Positions 11,556-23,052 of a DNA stretch of 64,000 nt are shown in pieces; positions within the stretch are counted from its first letter, which is position 1; the number at the start of each line of letters is the position of its first letter. A program made the position numbers and the translations under genes. The notes under the pieces were generated by a model. It searched no databases. It was given only the letters and a program-made list of their open reading frames with translations, and was not told the origin of the DNA. The stretch comes from Chara braunii. Lineage: Eukaryota; Streptophyta; Charophyceae; Charales; Characeae. The stretch spans positions 1,517,247 to 1,581,246 of the forward strand of contig BFEA01000295.1 in assembly GCA_003427395.1 (NCBI GenBank), in the 5' to 3' direction.

Positions 11556-13028
11556 GTCTCTCTCTCAGTCCCTCTCTTTCAATCTGTTTCCCAGCCTCTC
11601 TCAGCAGAGACTCTCTTCCTCTCTGGGCACAGATTCTCTCCCTCTTCCTCTACTCCAGCAGACTAGCTCCGCAAAGGTTTTCAAACAGTTTCTCATTCAG
11701 TCTCATCCAAGTGTGTGGGGTTCCACACTTAACAACCCACGGGTATATGTAATTACGTTCGCAATCAGGTGAGTGAAACTCATTTTAATTAAAGCAGGCA
11801 TCGACCCTTATCAGCAAGGACTTCTCAATTTTTCACTTACCTGTCCAACCCTTACCTCCCTTTTCGGCCGTCCGAGATGGGTTCACACTAAAAAATGCTC
11901 AAAGACAATCATTATTTTCGATGTCTTTACGTTTCCCCACGAAGACAGCCTCTTTGTGATCGACGATGAGTGACACCCGCCGGGTCGGAACACCAACAAC
12001 GAGCATAGTTCCCACTGTCACATTTCGCTGGGGGTTGACTGGCGTGATCTCGGTGGACAAAGATATTCAACCTTGTTGCGTTTCACTGAAGAGTAAAGTC
12101 CTCCTCGATATTCTGCAGCAATCACCATTGACGCATTCCTCTGAACTGGTTTAATCAACAGCGGGAACTATCCCGATCATCAACAACAATTCCACGGACA
12201 CTTTTCAATGAATTAGCGTGACCTCCTGCGGCAACGCTCGCTGTCACTTTTCAGGGAACTGGCTTAATCACAGGGACCATGGCTCACTCATACGAGAAGG
12301 GTTGACTGCGCTTAGGCTGATATGACTCTCCCAATGAAACGCCCGTCTCAAGCATCAATAACTTATCACTTCTCTCCGCCCCTTCGGTACCGCTGGTCCC
12401 GCACCACTCTAACACCGCCAGCACCATTCGTCAGCTAACACTACCTAGTTCGGTTGATACGGGCGTTGAGTACACCGAGCACACCAACTTCCTTCCCCTC
12501 GATTTTTTCCCACCATGTTCAAGTTTTCCTTATATACGCCTGTCCTTCACTTCCTGCCCCCTTCCTCACTTTCACGAACAGGGACGTTTCCGTTTTGACA
12601 AGAGCCTCTGCATCAACCGGGTACACCAGGCACGCGTTCCCCGAGCTCCTCGTCTCCGCAGGGAGGGCATTGATACTGAACGGAATGCTGGAGGGTTGTG
12701 ATTCCTTGGTATCTCTCTGCGGTCTTCCCAATTTCTCTGTTTGTGTCCCCTATTACCCCTCTATCGGCGCAGAGTTGACTAAGTCGCAGTCGTCCCATGC
12801 ACGTTTTTTTTGCTGACCCGGATTTCCCCGAGTCCTTTCTGCTGTGTACCCCCCTCCCCCTCGCACAAATGCAGTAGCGAAGGTTAAGCGATGCGTGCCC
12901 TTTCCCCTCGAACCGAGCCTTTCCCCAACAAGGTTGAGCTCGGTAGTGGGCGGCGTACGCCTAGCACGCCTTCTTCTCCCCTACTACCTATCTACCCACT
13001 CGTAATTTTCTCTTCCCTGTTCCCAACA
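10202..13028 (-). mobile_element. LTR of the 59.8-62.6 kb family, minus strand (solo or truncated)
   Basis: It is the reverse complement of 59832-62591 over about 2.7 kb, with termini TGTGGTG and CCCAACA on the plus strand (TG..CA). It carries a 16-base extra segment near 10209 absent from the other copy. Flanks 10197-10201 and 13029-13033 show no matching target duplication, so ends may be eroded or the copy recombined. No retroelement coding lies beside it on the expected side; the preceding sequence is another element's gag. A tRNA-Asp-like primer site is not seen next to its 3' end, consistent with a solo LTR. Confidence 0.75.
11497..11553. repeat. (TC)n microsatellite
   Basis: An almost uninterrupted TC/CT run of about 55 bp lies inside the LTR. 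The homologous place in the other LTR (near 61260-61320) is a degenerate GA tract. The Ser/Leu ORF over it is an artefact. Confidence 0.9.
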
Positions 13029-16000
13029 AGGTTGAGCTTGGTAGTGCTATAGCGTGTGGGCCAACAGGACTAGTTGAAACACGAGGAGCGAGGTAGTGGT
13101 GATTGGGAGCATGTGACACTTACGGTTGTAACATTCGGAACCGTCTTTATATTTTTCGGGAACACATGGAGTGAGCGTTTTTTATCGCTGTAGCTATCTG
13201 GTGCTGAAGGCAGTAGTGTGGGACCGCTCTGAGACCAGTTGGCACTGAGATGGGACCGGGGGATTTGTTTTGGGACGTGTGTGACTCATCGTCTTCATAC
13301 TTGGGTCTGCCGCATGCGGGACGTACGAGTCGAGAACATATTGGGATTAACGGTTGCTCGAGACTTACCTCGGGGCTGCAATTTTTTTCAGCGACGCATG
13401 TATTTTTCTTGACTTTCTTAAGTGGGCCACGACGTATTCGGCATAACTTCACTTAATGTCTTGTGAACCCACACTTTGCTTGACCTTGTTTGTTCTGAAT
13501 ATTAAAAAACAAATATTGAATAAAGCATGTGTGGTCATGCATGTGAAAAAGTGGGATCTGACGAGATTATAGGCTATTGGATTTTCTTGACTTTTGGTTA
13601 TTTTTGAGTGTGCAGGTAGGTAGAAGGATACTTACAGAGGGAATTGATTATGCCTAATTAGGGATGGTGAAGAGGATTGTGTTTTTTATACCCATTATAT
13701 GCATGCTAGTCAGAAATACATATTGGTTTGAGAAAGGTTAATTCAGTGTCGTCAAAGGAATTTGATGCAGATAAAGAAGGTAAAATTAAACGGATTTAGT
13801 ATTTTCCCCGAAAAGACCATTTCTATTTCGAAGGACCTCAATTATCTATATCCGTCCAACTGATTTTTATTTTCTACCTTCTTCGACTTTCTTCGTCTAG
13901 GTGACCATAAAATTATGAAAAAATATGAACAAAATTTATTTGTGGTGGACACGTTTTCTATCCAGGAAGCATCTGGGCGGGGGTTTGTTGCTCTAGGAGC
14001 CGACCTAGAGTAGACCGTTTTACGGAGGGGTACTTTGTCGATTCGGTGGAGACGGTCCGACTTCTAACATCCGATCTTTGTGCTTGGGCGAGGAGGAGGA
14101 GTACCTCATATCACTTCCTAGAGGGTGAGACATAAAACACTTCAAGTAATGCACCTAATCAAGAATCATCTGGAAAGCAGTATGTCATCCAAGCAGATTA
14201 AGATGTGTGAAGATGGGTGTATGCGTGTCTAATCTTAGGTTGGCGGTAAGTGAAATGAATGGCTTTGGCAGCGCCTCTCATCAAATCAAAACGGAGGTGG
14301 CCTGATTACCCTGTCGGTTGCATTGGGGTTATTGTCGAAGCCAACTCCCCATTGACAGTTCATTTCAATATAATTATATTTAATCATTGTAACTTTCTTT
14401 TTTTTCTGAATTGTGCGTCTAGGGGACTACGATAGTTGTTGGTTTCACGCTTGGTTGAGATTACCTTAGTTCACTGTCGTACGCTTCGTGCTTAGGAGAT
14501 CAGCACCCTAAAGGATGAATGACGTTCGGGTTCAATAGGCATTTTAACTGCGCGTTGCCGGAGGGCCTGACATTCAGACCCTCAGCGGTGTGTCAATTTG
14601 CCACACCGGTCTGAATTTCTGACCTGTGGGATAAGACGTACCCCACTAGCCCAACCTGAGTGAACCACCGTCCAGTTCGCTCTGCTTAACGACAAAAGGT
14701 TGCGCTATAGGTTATCAAACTTATTAGCTATGCCCTTTTCGCAATTAATCCTGTTGAGACCCCTCCGCTGAATTTTTTTTTTTTTTGTTTTAAGGGTTCG
14801 ATTAACCTCGATAATAAATCAAATAAAATAAAATAATAGTAAAAGAAAATAATGAGCCGTCATAAGTGGCGGCGATACTCACATTGGTCAGACTTGTATC
14901 CAGACCAGAGGGTGCTTGTCGGGGCTGTATTACCACAGTCGGGTCTGGAAAATAGTTGCACCACCGGGACTACTGGATCTGGAATCAGCGCCAACGGTAG
15001 TACCGCTGGACCTGGTCTACTTAGGCAGTACCCTCTCCGGTTCCACCGACGGGTATGTACGTGCTCAGGCGCCACGTGTCAATGGGCACAGTAGTCAGCT
15101 GTCGGCCCAGGGAAAAGGCCACATGGTCGTTTCAAGAGGGCCTAGTGTTTGACTTTTGAGTTCAGTTCTCGACACTCGCACGATGCGGACAGAGCGGATG
15201 AGTTGCCATGCAGCCAAGGACACATGCTCTGGTGTCGTTGACGATGTTGGATGATCACCTAACAGTTGCAAAAGGGACAAGGGTTTTGACTTGTCCTTCT
15301 GTTTTAACATACGCAACCGATGCCGCATGGCACTTCCAGCCAGTAAATGACTGTTGGATGCTGACTGCAGCCCATTAGATTGGCCGCAGCTAGTTGAGTC
15401 ATAGCTCAAGCGTGCGAGTCAACCAATCAAGCTGCAACTAATTCGATTGCAAGTCATTGACCATCAGGTGACAAAACAACGGGTAATCAGACAGTAGGTG
15501 ACAAAAAGGGGAATTGAGTAAAGCAAGAGGATATTCAATAAATGAGAAAATTTACCTTTGCAACATGCCATGAAATCAACTGTATGGTGCAAGTTCATAA
15601 TCAAGATGGACACACAATGTTGCTTCTGAGAGTGAGAGAGAAGATAACGAGCGGGAAGCAGTACCATTTGCCGTGATAAGGAAAAGGGAAGGAGATAGCC
15701 AACTTCTGGAATCTTGTTTCAGGGCACATGAGAATGAATGTCTCGTCATCTAATTAGCGATGGGCATGGACAAACTAGCGGGATATTTACTATTATCGAC
15801 TGCTGTATGAAACCATCAGCCAAGAAATGAAGCTTGAAAGAAGCACTTAAGGCCCTACGGGACCTGACTCTGGTTTGACTATGCCATGAATTAGTAAATG
15901 AAGTGCATCGGCTTGCTATCTACCACCGACTTGGCACGAAGGATACATAACGGTTGAGTAATTAAGGTGGTGCAAAAATCGTCCTCTCCAAGATGGTCAA

Positions 16001-16329
16001 TCGGTTGCCTTGCCGCCTCCATAGCGAGGGACGATGGGATTGAAGCTAACCCCGCAATCAAAAAAAACAGTAAGCGCGAGAACTTACCCTCACATTCAGG
16101 AAGAAAATGGCAAATGGATGTGCAAAGGAGACCACGCACGAATCTGACCGTTATTCAGAGTCAGGTTCACGCATGTGCTTCAGAGAGAGTGAGAGTGTAT
16201 GGATGGGATTTACAAAGCAGGTAACACTCACAATGATGCGCGCCTATAGGCAACAGTATGAATAAAAGCGGATAAATCTAGCGCTGAAGGTCAACAGGAT
16301 TCATGAACCTTGTTATTTTTCTAACTTCC
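13029..16329. other. Unassigned non-coding DNA
   Basis: No recognisable protein, RNA gene or LTR boundary is seen. The sequence is of mixed composition with a T run near 14780 followed by AT-rich AAATAAAATAAAAT. Small ORFs (for example 13147-13452 minus, 14852-15094 plus, 15095-15409 minus) lack motifs and codon bias I can recognise. It may be diverged retroelement leader or LTR sequence. Confidence 0.5.
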
Positions 16330-16798
16330 AAATAAATTAATTAGTTGGATCCCGTGATTGGGATCACATCTGGTCACCCAACCACGGGAAAGTTAGCAAG
16401 CGGAAGCAGCCCTAAGTGAAGGGTGTGCTCACCGCCGCTTGCTAGGTGAAGCATTTTCAACACTTTAATATTTTTGTAATTTTTGAAATAAATTAATTAG
16501 TTGGATCCCGTGATTGGGATCACGCCTGATCACCCAATCACGGGACAGTCAGCACGCGGGAGCAACCCTAAGTGAAGGCTGCGCTCACCATCGCTTGCTG
16601 GATGAAGCATTTTCAATACTTCAATATTTATGTAATTATTAAAATAAATTAATTAGTAGGATCCCGTGATTTGGATCACATCTGATCACCCAATCACGGA
16701 AGATCCAGCAAGCGGGAGCACTCATAAGTGTAAGGATGCGCTCACCGCTACTTGTTGGGTGAAGCATTTTTATTTCTTTAATATTTTTGTAATTCTCA
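16330..16798 (+). repeat. 156-bp tandem repeat, three copies
   Basis: Units begin AAATAAATTAATTAGT at 16330, 16486 and 16642, with the start of a fourth at 16799. Each unit contains two hairpins: TCCCGTGATTGGG pairs with CCCAATCACGGGA across a short centre, and AGCAAGCGG pairs with CCGCTTGCT. Substitutions between units are scattered. Confidence 0.85.
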
Positions 16799-16873
16799 AA
16801 ATAAATTAATTAGTTTGATCCATACATTCGGCGCATGGACATGCGCTGCATCTTGCACGTGCGCCGCACCGAA

Positions 16874-16875
<2 letters not shown>

Positions 16876-16967
<92 letters not shown>

Positions 16968-17081
16968 GCAGTGTATATTTCCATGTTTCATCGGTAGATT
17001 CATTCGATATTGCTCATCCTATCGATGGAAGTACCCTGACGTAAGGCGCGAGGTTGGTGACTTACCTNNNNNNNNNNNNNN

Positions 17082-17168
<87 letters not shown>

Positions 17169-17270
17169 TGGCAGTGTATATTTCCATGTTCCAGCGGTAG
17201 ATTCATTCGATTTTGCTCACGTTATCGATGAAAGTACCCTGACGTCAACCGCAAGGTTGGAGACTTACAT

Positions 17271-17323
<53 letters not shown>

Positions 17324-17340
17324 TACACACACACACATGC
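16876..17340. repeat. Microsatellite plus 105-bp unit, repeated three times
   Basis: (CA)n runs occupy 16886-16963 and 17115-17163, (TC)n runs 17082-17115 and 17275-17325. Each is followed by a similar sequence starting GTGGCAGTGTATATTTCCAT and containing GTTCCAGCGGTAGATTCATT and AAGTACCCTGACGT. The period is near 200 bp. An N gap at 17068-17081 interrupts the array, so its true length is unknown. Confidence 0.85.
17068..17081. other. Assembly gap (N run)
   Basis: A short run of N lies between two microsatellite units. The gap size is probably nominal. Confidence 0.95.
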
Positions 17341-17970
17341 GTGGCAGTGTATATTTCCATGTTCCAGCGGTAGAATCATCCCGCCTCCCTCATCTCTCCG
17401 ACTTCATCCCGCCTCCCTCGTCTCTCCTACTTCATCCATCCTCCGTCTTATTTCGAAGTCCGATTGGCAGCGAATACCCTCCCCATTTGTCGTGTGCTCC
17501 TCCGTTGTCATTTGTGTGCTCCACCCTCATCCATTCCCCCCCTCGCCCATTCTCTCCCTCCTCCATTCCCTCCCTCCCTTCTCCCTTCTCATCATGCTTG
17601 TTTCCATTCTTCATTTCCCCCCTCCCTCGTCTTTCCACCATCCCTCTTTGGGCCATCTTCCATCTCCTCTTTTGCTCGTTGGTCGATCTTCCATCAAGCT
17701 GTAGTCGCGGATTCGCTTTCTGTTGGAGCAAGCACCTTCATCGGTGGTGACTGGTGAAATATTTTTTATTTTCATTTGTTTTTGAAATTTCGTTAATAAA
17801 TAAATAAGGGGGGGGGGGTTGGGGTGAAAAGGTCGAGGGCTTTCTATTGGGGGTGAGGTAGGGGTTACGAGAGGGATGTGCTCGGGGTTGGGCCATGTTG
17901 AAGGAGGTTTGGGTGCACCCCGAAAATGGGGGTTCGACGATAATTTGGGGGTTTGGGCGCTGTTGAACAC

Positions 17971-18003
<33 letters not shown>

Positions 18004-18100
18004 CACAGGCTTGCTTTTTTGGGGGGGAGGGGGGCGAGGGAGAAGGCCGTTTTTTTTCTTCCATGAAGTCTTTATGTCCGATTGAGTGCCTCGATCCATG
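17341..18100. other. Non-coding, low-complexity stretch
   Basis: A C/T-rich segment (17380-17700) is followed by a G run (17807-17818) and a 28-base T run (17976-18003). Overlapping ORFs on both strands arise from skewed composition. No gene is seen. Confidence 0.6.
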
Positions 18101-18610
18101 CCTAATAGTAACCCAAACCCACGCCCACTAGTAACCCAAACCCACACCCACTAGTTACCCAAACCCACGCCCACTAGTAACTCAAACCCACCTCCACTAG
18201 TAACCCAACCCCACGCCCACTAGTAACCCAACCCCACGCCCACGAGTAACCCAAGCCCATTTTTGCCGGGTTGGGCGCTGTTGAACACGCCTGTTTTTTT
18301 TTGTTTTTTTTTTTTGCTTATTTCACGGGCTTGCTTTTTTTTTGGGGAAGAGAGGCGAGGGAGAAGGCCATTTTTTTTTCTTCACATTTCTATTGAAATC
18401 TTTATGTTCGATTGAGTGCCTTGATTGGGTGGTCGCTGCAGAATTTTCGGGGCGGAATAGGGGTTGAGGGGGTGGGGGTGGAATGGTCGCTGACTTTATT
18501 TTGAAAGGTGAGGTAGGGGTTTATGACCGGTAAATAGGCGGGTTGCGCGATGTCGAACGTGGGTGTTTTTTTTTTATCTTATTTCACAGGCGTGCTTTTA
18601 GGGGAAGGCC

Positions 18611-18640
<30 letters not shown>
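17810..18640. repeat. Three degenerate direct repeats with T and G runs
   Basis: The string GGGCGCTGTTGAACACG or a variant occurs near 17957, 18272 and 18548. Each is followed by a long T run, TTTCACAGGCTTGC, a G-rich tract and GGCGAGGGAGAAGGCC or GGGGAAGGCC. Segments like GGTGAGGTAGGGGTT also recur near 17854 and 18507. Confidence 0.6.
18101..18260. repeat. 23-bp minisatellite, about seven copies
   Basis: The unit is close to ACTAGTAACCCAAACCCACG plus CCC, repeated with small substitutions. It lies between two copies of the larger direct repeat. Confidence 0.85.
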
Positions 18641-18641
<1 letters not shown>

Positions 18642-18667
18642 CCCCTGAAAGCTTCTTTCTTTCTTTT

Positions 18668-18698
18668 ATACACATCTAGATGTGTATAAGAGACAGCT
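18668..18698. other. Nextera/Tn5 mosaic-end adaptor left in the assembly
   Basis: The sequence contains AGATGTGTATAAGAGACAG, the 19-bp Tn5 mosaic end, preceded by the 3' part of its reverse complement (TATACACATCT). This is the Nextera mate-pair junction adaptor, partly truncated. Its translation gives the well-known artefact peptide SYTHLDVYK. The join here is synthetic, and the sequences on either side may not be neighbours in the genome. Confidence 0.93.
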
Positions 18699-20452
18699 CC
18701 AAGAGTGATGCAAGGGGCTGATGCAAGGGTTTTTGATGGACTGCATGTGCGCAGGGAAATATGTCTCTCACGAAGGTGTTGATCGAGCAGCTCAAGAGGT
18801 ACTTCACCGACAACTGTCCGGCCGGGAAACACAAGAGCAAGGGGCATAAGCACTATGTCACTTCTTAAAGGGCCGGTTCGTTGGGTCGGCCACCATCCTC
18901 AAGGACCACTTCTTAAGGGCAAGTGTAGTATTGCCCGTGTCACCCGCCCGTTGGACGCAGAGGAGAGGGTGAGGAGGATGGAGGGGATTCGAATGGGAAC
19001 GATGCAGGTGGAATGCCTTATCGGAGGGAAGGGACGCGCGAGTGAGGGTCCGAGCAGAGTTCCCTCACGGAGAAGCTTGATCGTCCCATCCCCGACGGCG
19101 AGCAGACCCCCTATTCCTGCTGTTGAGGAGTCAACCACACCGCGACATCCGGGAACGCTGCACCATTGGTCGGACGTCCGACGAGGCAAACTCTGATCGA
19201 AGAGGTGGATAGCATCATCACCCTGAATTAGCAGACCAACATACACTTGGATTGTTTTCTGATTTGCACGAATCAATCGTTCAACTTGGTTGAGAACAAC
19301 TACTTCCTTCAACTCATGATGTAGTTAAAAAGTGTCATCCTAGTTGGTGGTCGTGCAAGAGGGACGAGATGAGGATGAAGCGGTTGGACGGGCAACGCAA
19401 ACTTGTTGGGGACGACGTGATGAGTTTTGTGAGGAAGTGGGAGAGGACAGGCTGCATGTTACAAATGGACGGGTGGTCGGACAGGAGGAACAAACCACAT
19501 CTCAGCGTAATGGTTTCCTCCCCGATTGACACTGTGTTTTGGAAGTCCGTTTGCATGGAAGGTTAGGGCAAGGATTCGGCGGCTTACTTCAAGCTGCTGG
19601 AAGGAGTTATCGAGGAGATTGGTTCGCGGTCCATCGTCGGCGTCGTGATGGACAATGCGAGGGTCTGTTCAAAGGCCGGGAAGATGGTGGAGGCGAAGTA
19701 CCCAGGGATTTTCAGTGTGGGCTGCACGGACCATTCGTTGGACTTGGCGTTGGAAGACATGTACTAGCGATTGGACTGGATGAAGGAAGTCGTCGACAAG
19801 GGTAACCGAGTGGGCAAGTTTGTGACCAACATTGACAAGGTCTGTGCAATGTTCAACACAATTGCAAACGCCCAACTCAAACGCCCAACCGTCACAAGGT
19901 TCGCAACGAACTTCGAAATGCTGGAGTCGCTGAAGAGAAGGAGGACTTCACTTGAGCTGTGCGTCTGGAACGTGGCGTGGGTTGACAAGTTGGTGAGGGT
20001 TGAGCAGGTGGCGACATTCAACGCTGTCACGCGCATCATTGTGGACAATGACTTTTGGGATGAGGTTGATAGAGCAATTGTTGTCATGGAGCTCGTAGTC
20101 AAGCTGCTGCGTTTGGTGGACGGTCCCGGAGCGACTGTCAGCAAAGTGTACTTCGGCATGGACGAGATCGCGCCACAAATGCGGATCCTCGACTGTCTGA
20201 CGCAAGACAAAAAGGTAGCGATAGAAAACATTCTCATGGACCGGTGGGCGTTCTTGACATCCAAGTTGCATTGCACTGCAGCCTTTCTAGATCCGGAGTA
20301 TCGGTCGCTGACCTTGCGGGACACGGAGATCCGCGAGGGTTTAAACATCTGGCTCTATTCTTGGGCGTCACCGGAGCTACTAAAGGAAATCAACAAGCAT
20401 GTCGACTTTTGCGTCTGCGGATTAGGCACATTCGGGACACAGAACGCAAATG
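18699..20452 (+). pseudogene. hAT transposase core (DUF659-like) pseudogene
   Basis: From about 19200 the plus strand encodes, across at least two frames with stops, a hAT transposase: MQMDGWSD-like motif (read QMDGWSDRRNKPHLSV near 19465), VVMDNARVCSKAGK near 19640, GCTDHSLDLALEDM near 19725, then an open stretch 19771-20452 with RPTVTRFATNFEML and AAFLDPEYR. These are the conserved RNase H-fold hAT blocks. In-frame stops occur after WKSVCMEG and after LALEDMY. A short frame near 18755-18860 could be the N-terminal region but shows no clear BED finger. The gene is interrupted at 20452 by a solo LTR. The C-terminal dimerisation part does not follow. Confidence 0.8.
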
Positions 20453-20584
20453 TGACGGACCCTCCGGGATGGCGGTCCGTCAGGATCAAGACGAACGGAT
20501 GAGGATGAGGGAGATGAAGATGGACCTGGAAGGGACAGCGCAACTCCAACGCAGACTCAACACACACGTACTCCAAACTGTGCA
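20453..20584 (-). mobile_element. Solo 132-bp LTR in hAT gene
   Basis: Plus-strand ends are TGACGG and TGTGCA, flanked by AATG at 20449-20452 and 20585-20588. It is the inverted counterpart of the LTR at 6831-6962, which has an attached primer site. No internal sequence is present, so it is a solo LTR formed by LTR-LTR recombination. Confidence 0.8.
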
Positions 20585-20760
20585 AATGAAGAATGACGAC
20601 TGGACTGGCCTGGACTGGCCTGGCCTGGTACCGACAATGGTACCGGGCAGGACGGGACTGGACTGAAACAGTGCACGCCCTGTGGGGTCATGCCACGGCC
20701 TGGTCCCACAGGCCGAACTGGCAAATAGCCAAATAGGCCCTGTCTGTAGGTTAGGGCAGA
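20585..20760. repeat. GC-rich block, inverted homologue of 6643-6830
   Basis: It holds repeats of GGACTGGCCT, a GGTACCGACAATGGTACC palindrome and the terminal string CAAATAGCCAAATAGGCCCT. Homology with the first copy continues about 35 bp past this edge (CTGTAGGTTAGGGCAGATGA). Confidence 0.6.
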
Positions 20761-21743
20761 TGAAGGTCCGCTGCAGGATCCTCAAACCTGTAATGGATCG
20801 CTAGAGCCATAAACACGCTATCTGCAAAAACAACGAAACTCTGCAATAAAGAAAGCTGAGAAGTCTAGGATGCGGAGCAAGCTCCATGCTGAGTCCATGC
20901 GATGCAACCTAAGCTACATAATGTCAAAAGAAAAACAAATGTCTGCTATACATGTCCTAGCTAACAACAAAAAATGAAATGTAGCAATAAACAATCCTAA
21001 AGTCCTGGAGGCAATTGCCTCAGTGCTGAAAGGAAAAAAAGCAATATGGCACAAGATAATGCCCTGTCACTGAACCACTAAGAGTGAGATGGTCTCAGAG
21101 GGGGTGAATGCAGCCTAATAATCGAAACTCCTAAGGGCAGATACACATAAAGGTGGGATAGGTCATCAGGCTGAAGGTGGGAGAGTGGTAGCGAAACAAA
21201 ACCAAGGACCCTAACAGATAGACCATCAGGGCGGGTAATGATCGGCAAAAGGATGACACCATGCAGGGTCGACCATGAAAAACGGGGAGCCTGGAATAGG
21301 GTGGAAATATGCTTAACTGAAGGCATGCAAGGGCCGACACTAGGGTGATGAGGGCAGTGGGTGAGGGAAACATGCACACAACTCACCGACTGGGGGAGGA
21401 GGGAGCTAGATCTGAGAGCAAGGAAGCCAAGATAACGCTACGGTCTCAATGCCTATGCGATACCAAGGGAGAACCCAACTCAAAGAGACCCAGCTAAGTG
21501 AGAACCATCATGCGACAGATGCAAGAGAATGTACAGGGTAGGGTGGTGGCGTGAAGTAGTCACGTCCAAAGTAGTTGAAACCGATAAGATAGTTGAAGTC
21601 GTTGAGGTGGTCGATGACGTCGATGCAGTAGGAGTCGAGGTCGATGTCGAAGCAGAACCGCAAAACGCTGAAATCCCGAAGAAGAGCTGATGATGGAATA
21701 CTTGATGGTGTGAGTCAGTAGGGAAAGATGGAGGATAAGAGTG
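20761..21743 (-). other. Chromovirus 3' untranslated/LTR region, boundaries unresolved
   Basis: This lies downstream of the chromovirus stop codon at 21744 (minus strand) and should hold its 3' UTR and 3' LTR. I could not match it to sequence beside the gag end at 58 kb, so the LTR edges are not supported. No independent gene is seen. Confidence 0.4.
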
Positions 21744-21835
21744 TCAGTCATCGTAACGCGAAGAGCGACGATGAGTGCGCTGTGGACGCTCGGAGGCGAC
21801 CGTCTGTGGTTGAGGAACGGTCTCAGAGGGAGCGG
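21744..21835 (-). pseudogene. Chromovirus pol C-terminal tail, severed by insertion
   Basis: The minus strand reads a Pro/Arg/Ser-rich tail ending THRRSSRYDD and a stop at 21744. The reading frame continues in phase from the minus-strand frame ending at 52589 if the giant element and one copy of its 4-bp duplication are removed. It is therefore the last 30 or so residues of the chromodomain-bearing polyprotein. Confidence 0.8.
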
Positions 21836-21840
21836 TGTCG

Positions 21841-21870
21841 GCCCGAATACCCTTACAAGGGTATTTGGGC
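21841..21870. repeat. LTR-terminal palindrome, 5' LTR
   Basis: Arms GCCCGAATACCCTT and AAGGGTATTTGGGC surround AC, with one mismatch in 14 pairs. The copies at 42871-42900 and 6018-6047 are equivalent, and the latter is perfect. Confidence 0.8.
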
Positions 21871-22979
21871 ACATTTTTGCAGCTCACAGGAAGAACGCCT
21901 CTGGCGACGTCTAGGGGCGTGTCCCATTTGTATTGATTAGAGAGTGTGTGAGCGTGCACTTTGCGAGCACGTATTAGCCTGATCGAGTCTGGGTCGAGGA
22001 AGACCAGGAAACACCGGTAGGACAAGTGACGGTCAGGCTAGAATCTCCGAGGAGGTCGCAGCCTCGCGCGCACTGGCAAAGCTACGGGCAGCGCGGGGTT
22101 GATTAGGTAGGACCATGACTGAAGGAGAATGTGGCCCGGCTTAGTGAGAACCTGCGGTTTCAAGGTCGCACTGGGTGAAATTTTGCAGGTACTAGGTTAA
22201 CCACGCATCGTAGACGGTAGGAGCCACCGTCGGGAACGACGCAGGCTGGAGCGGAGGCCGGGGGTTGGCAGCAAGCGACGATAAAAGGGCCGGTCACGAC
22301 GGGCTATGAGAGCCTCAGACCGCGACCGCGGCATGAAGGGGCGACGGGCGTAGTGAGCCAAGCGGAGCCCAGCCCCGAGGCAGCCAGTACGGCATTACGT
22401 AGCCTGAGGCACGGGCAGTAGATCAAACCAATGGCCTCTAGTACGCTGCTGCAGGCCGGCCTAGCAGGCCTTTATAGCGAATTTAGCTTGTAGCAGTGCC
22501 AGGCTGGGGCTTAGCCCCATAGGTTACGTCATTGAACTGATACCAGGCGGATCCCGGGATCGAGGCCAGCAGCCAGCAGCGGAGCAGCGGAGGAGCGCGT
22601 CGAAGTGTGTCGAGGGGTTGAGGGTCCCGCGAAACTATCCCCCTTGGTTTTTGCGAGGGGTTCTGACCACGCGCCCGTAAGGAAGGGCCAAGTTCCAACG
22701 GTCCTCTCTCGCACCCGTTTTTTGCTATCATTTTTTTTTTCCGAGTTTAAAACAAAAGCAAAAAAAACAAAAAGTTTTTATTTTTCCTACTTCTATTTTT
22801 ATTTTTATTTAGTTGGGATAAGGCCCAGTACCGGTACCGGGACCGGTGATATAGCCCAGCGACCTAATTCAGTGGAGACACCACTGAGCCATTGAAGGAC
22901 AGACTGGTGTCTAAGCCCTGATGATGGAACTGCCCTAAGGCAGCAGACCCGACGAGCCTGGGTCTCTGCTCGAGGCACA

Positions 22980-23052
22980 GTCCTTCGGAACATCTGTTAA
23001 AATTTGAACGTTACAGAGAAGATTAGCATGACCCCTTCGTAGATATATCGAG
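22980..23052 (+). ncRNA. U6 snRNA-like segment in 5' LTR
   Basis: The sequence follows the U6 5' domain: GTCCTTCGG stem-loop, ACATCTGTTAAAATTTGAACG, then TTACAGAGAAGATTAGCATG with the ACAGAGA box, and ACCCCTTCG. The canonical ISL (ATGACACGCA) is missing and the segment ends TCGAG. A T-rich tract and possible Pol III box lie upstream. It is inside an LTR, so either an old U6 retro-insertion or a co-opted structure. Confidence 0.7.

Noticed and set aside
14852-15409. Possible small genes on both strands
   Set aside because: No homology recognised, heavy overlap between strands, no regulatory context.
16796-17044. His/Thr- and Cys/Val-repeat ORFs
   Set aside because: They are translations of a (CA)n microsatellite.
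17337-18147. Long Pro/Ser-rich ORFs on both strands
   Set aside because: C/T-skewed low-complexity DNA; no motif, no start context, overlapping in many frames.
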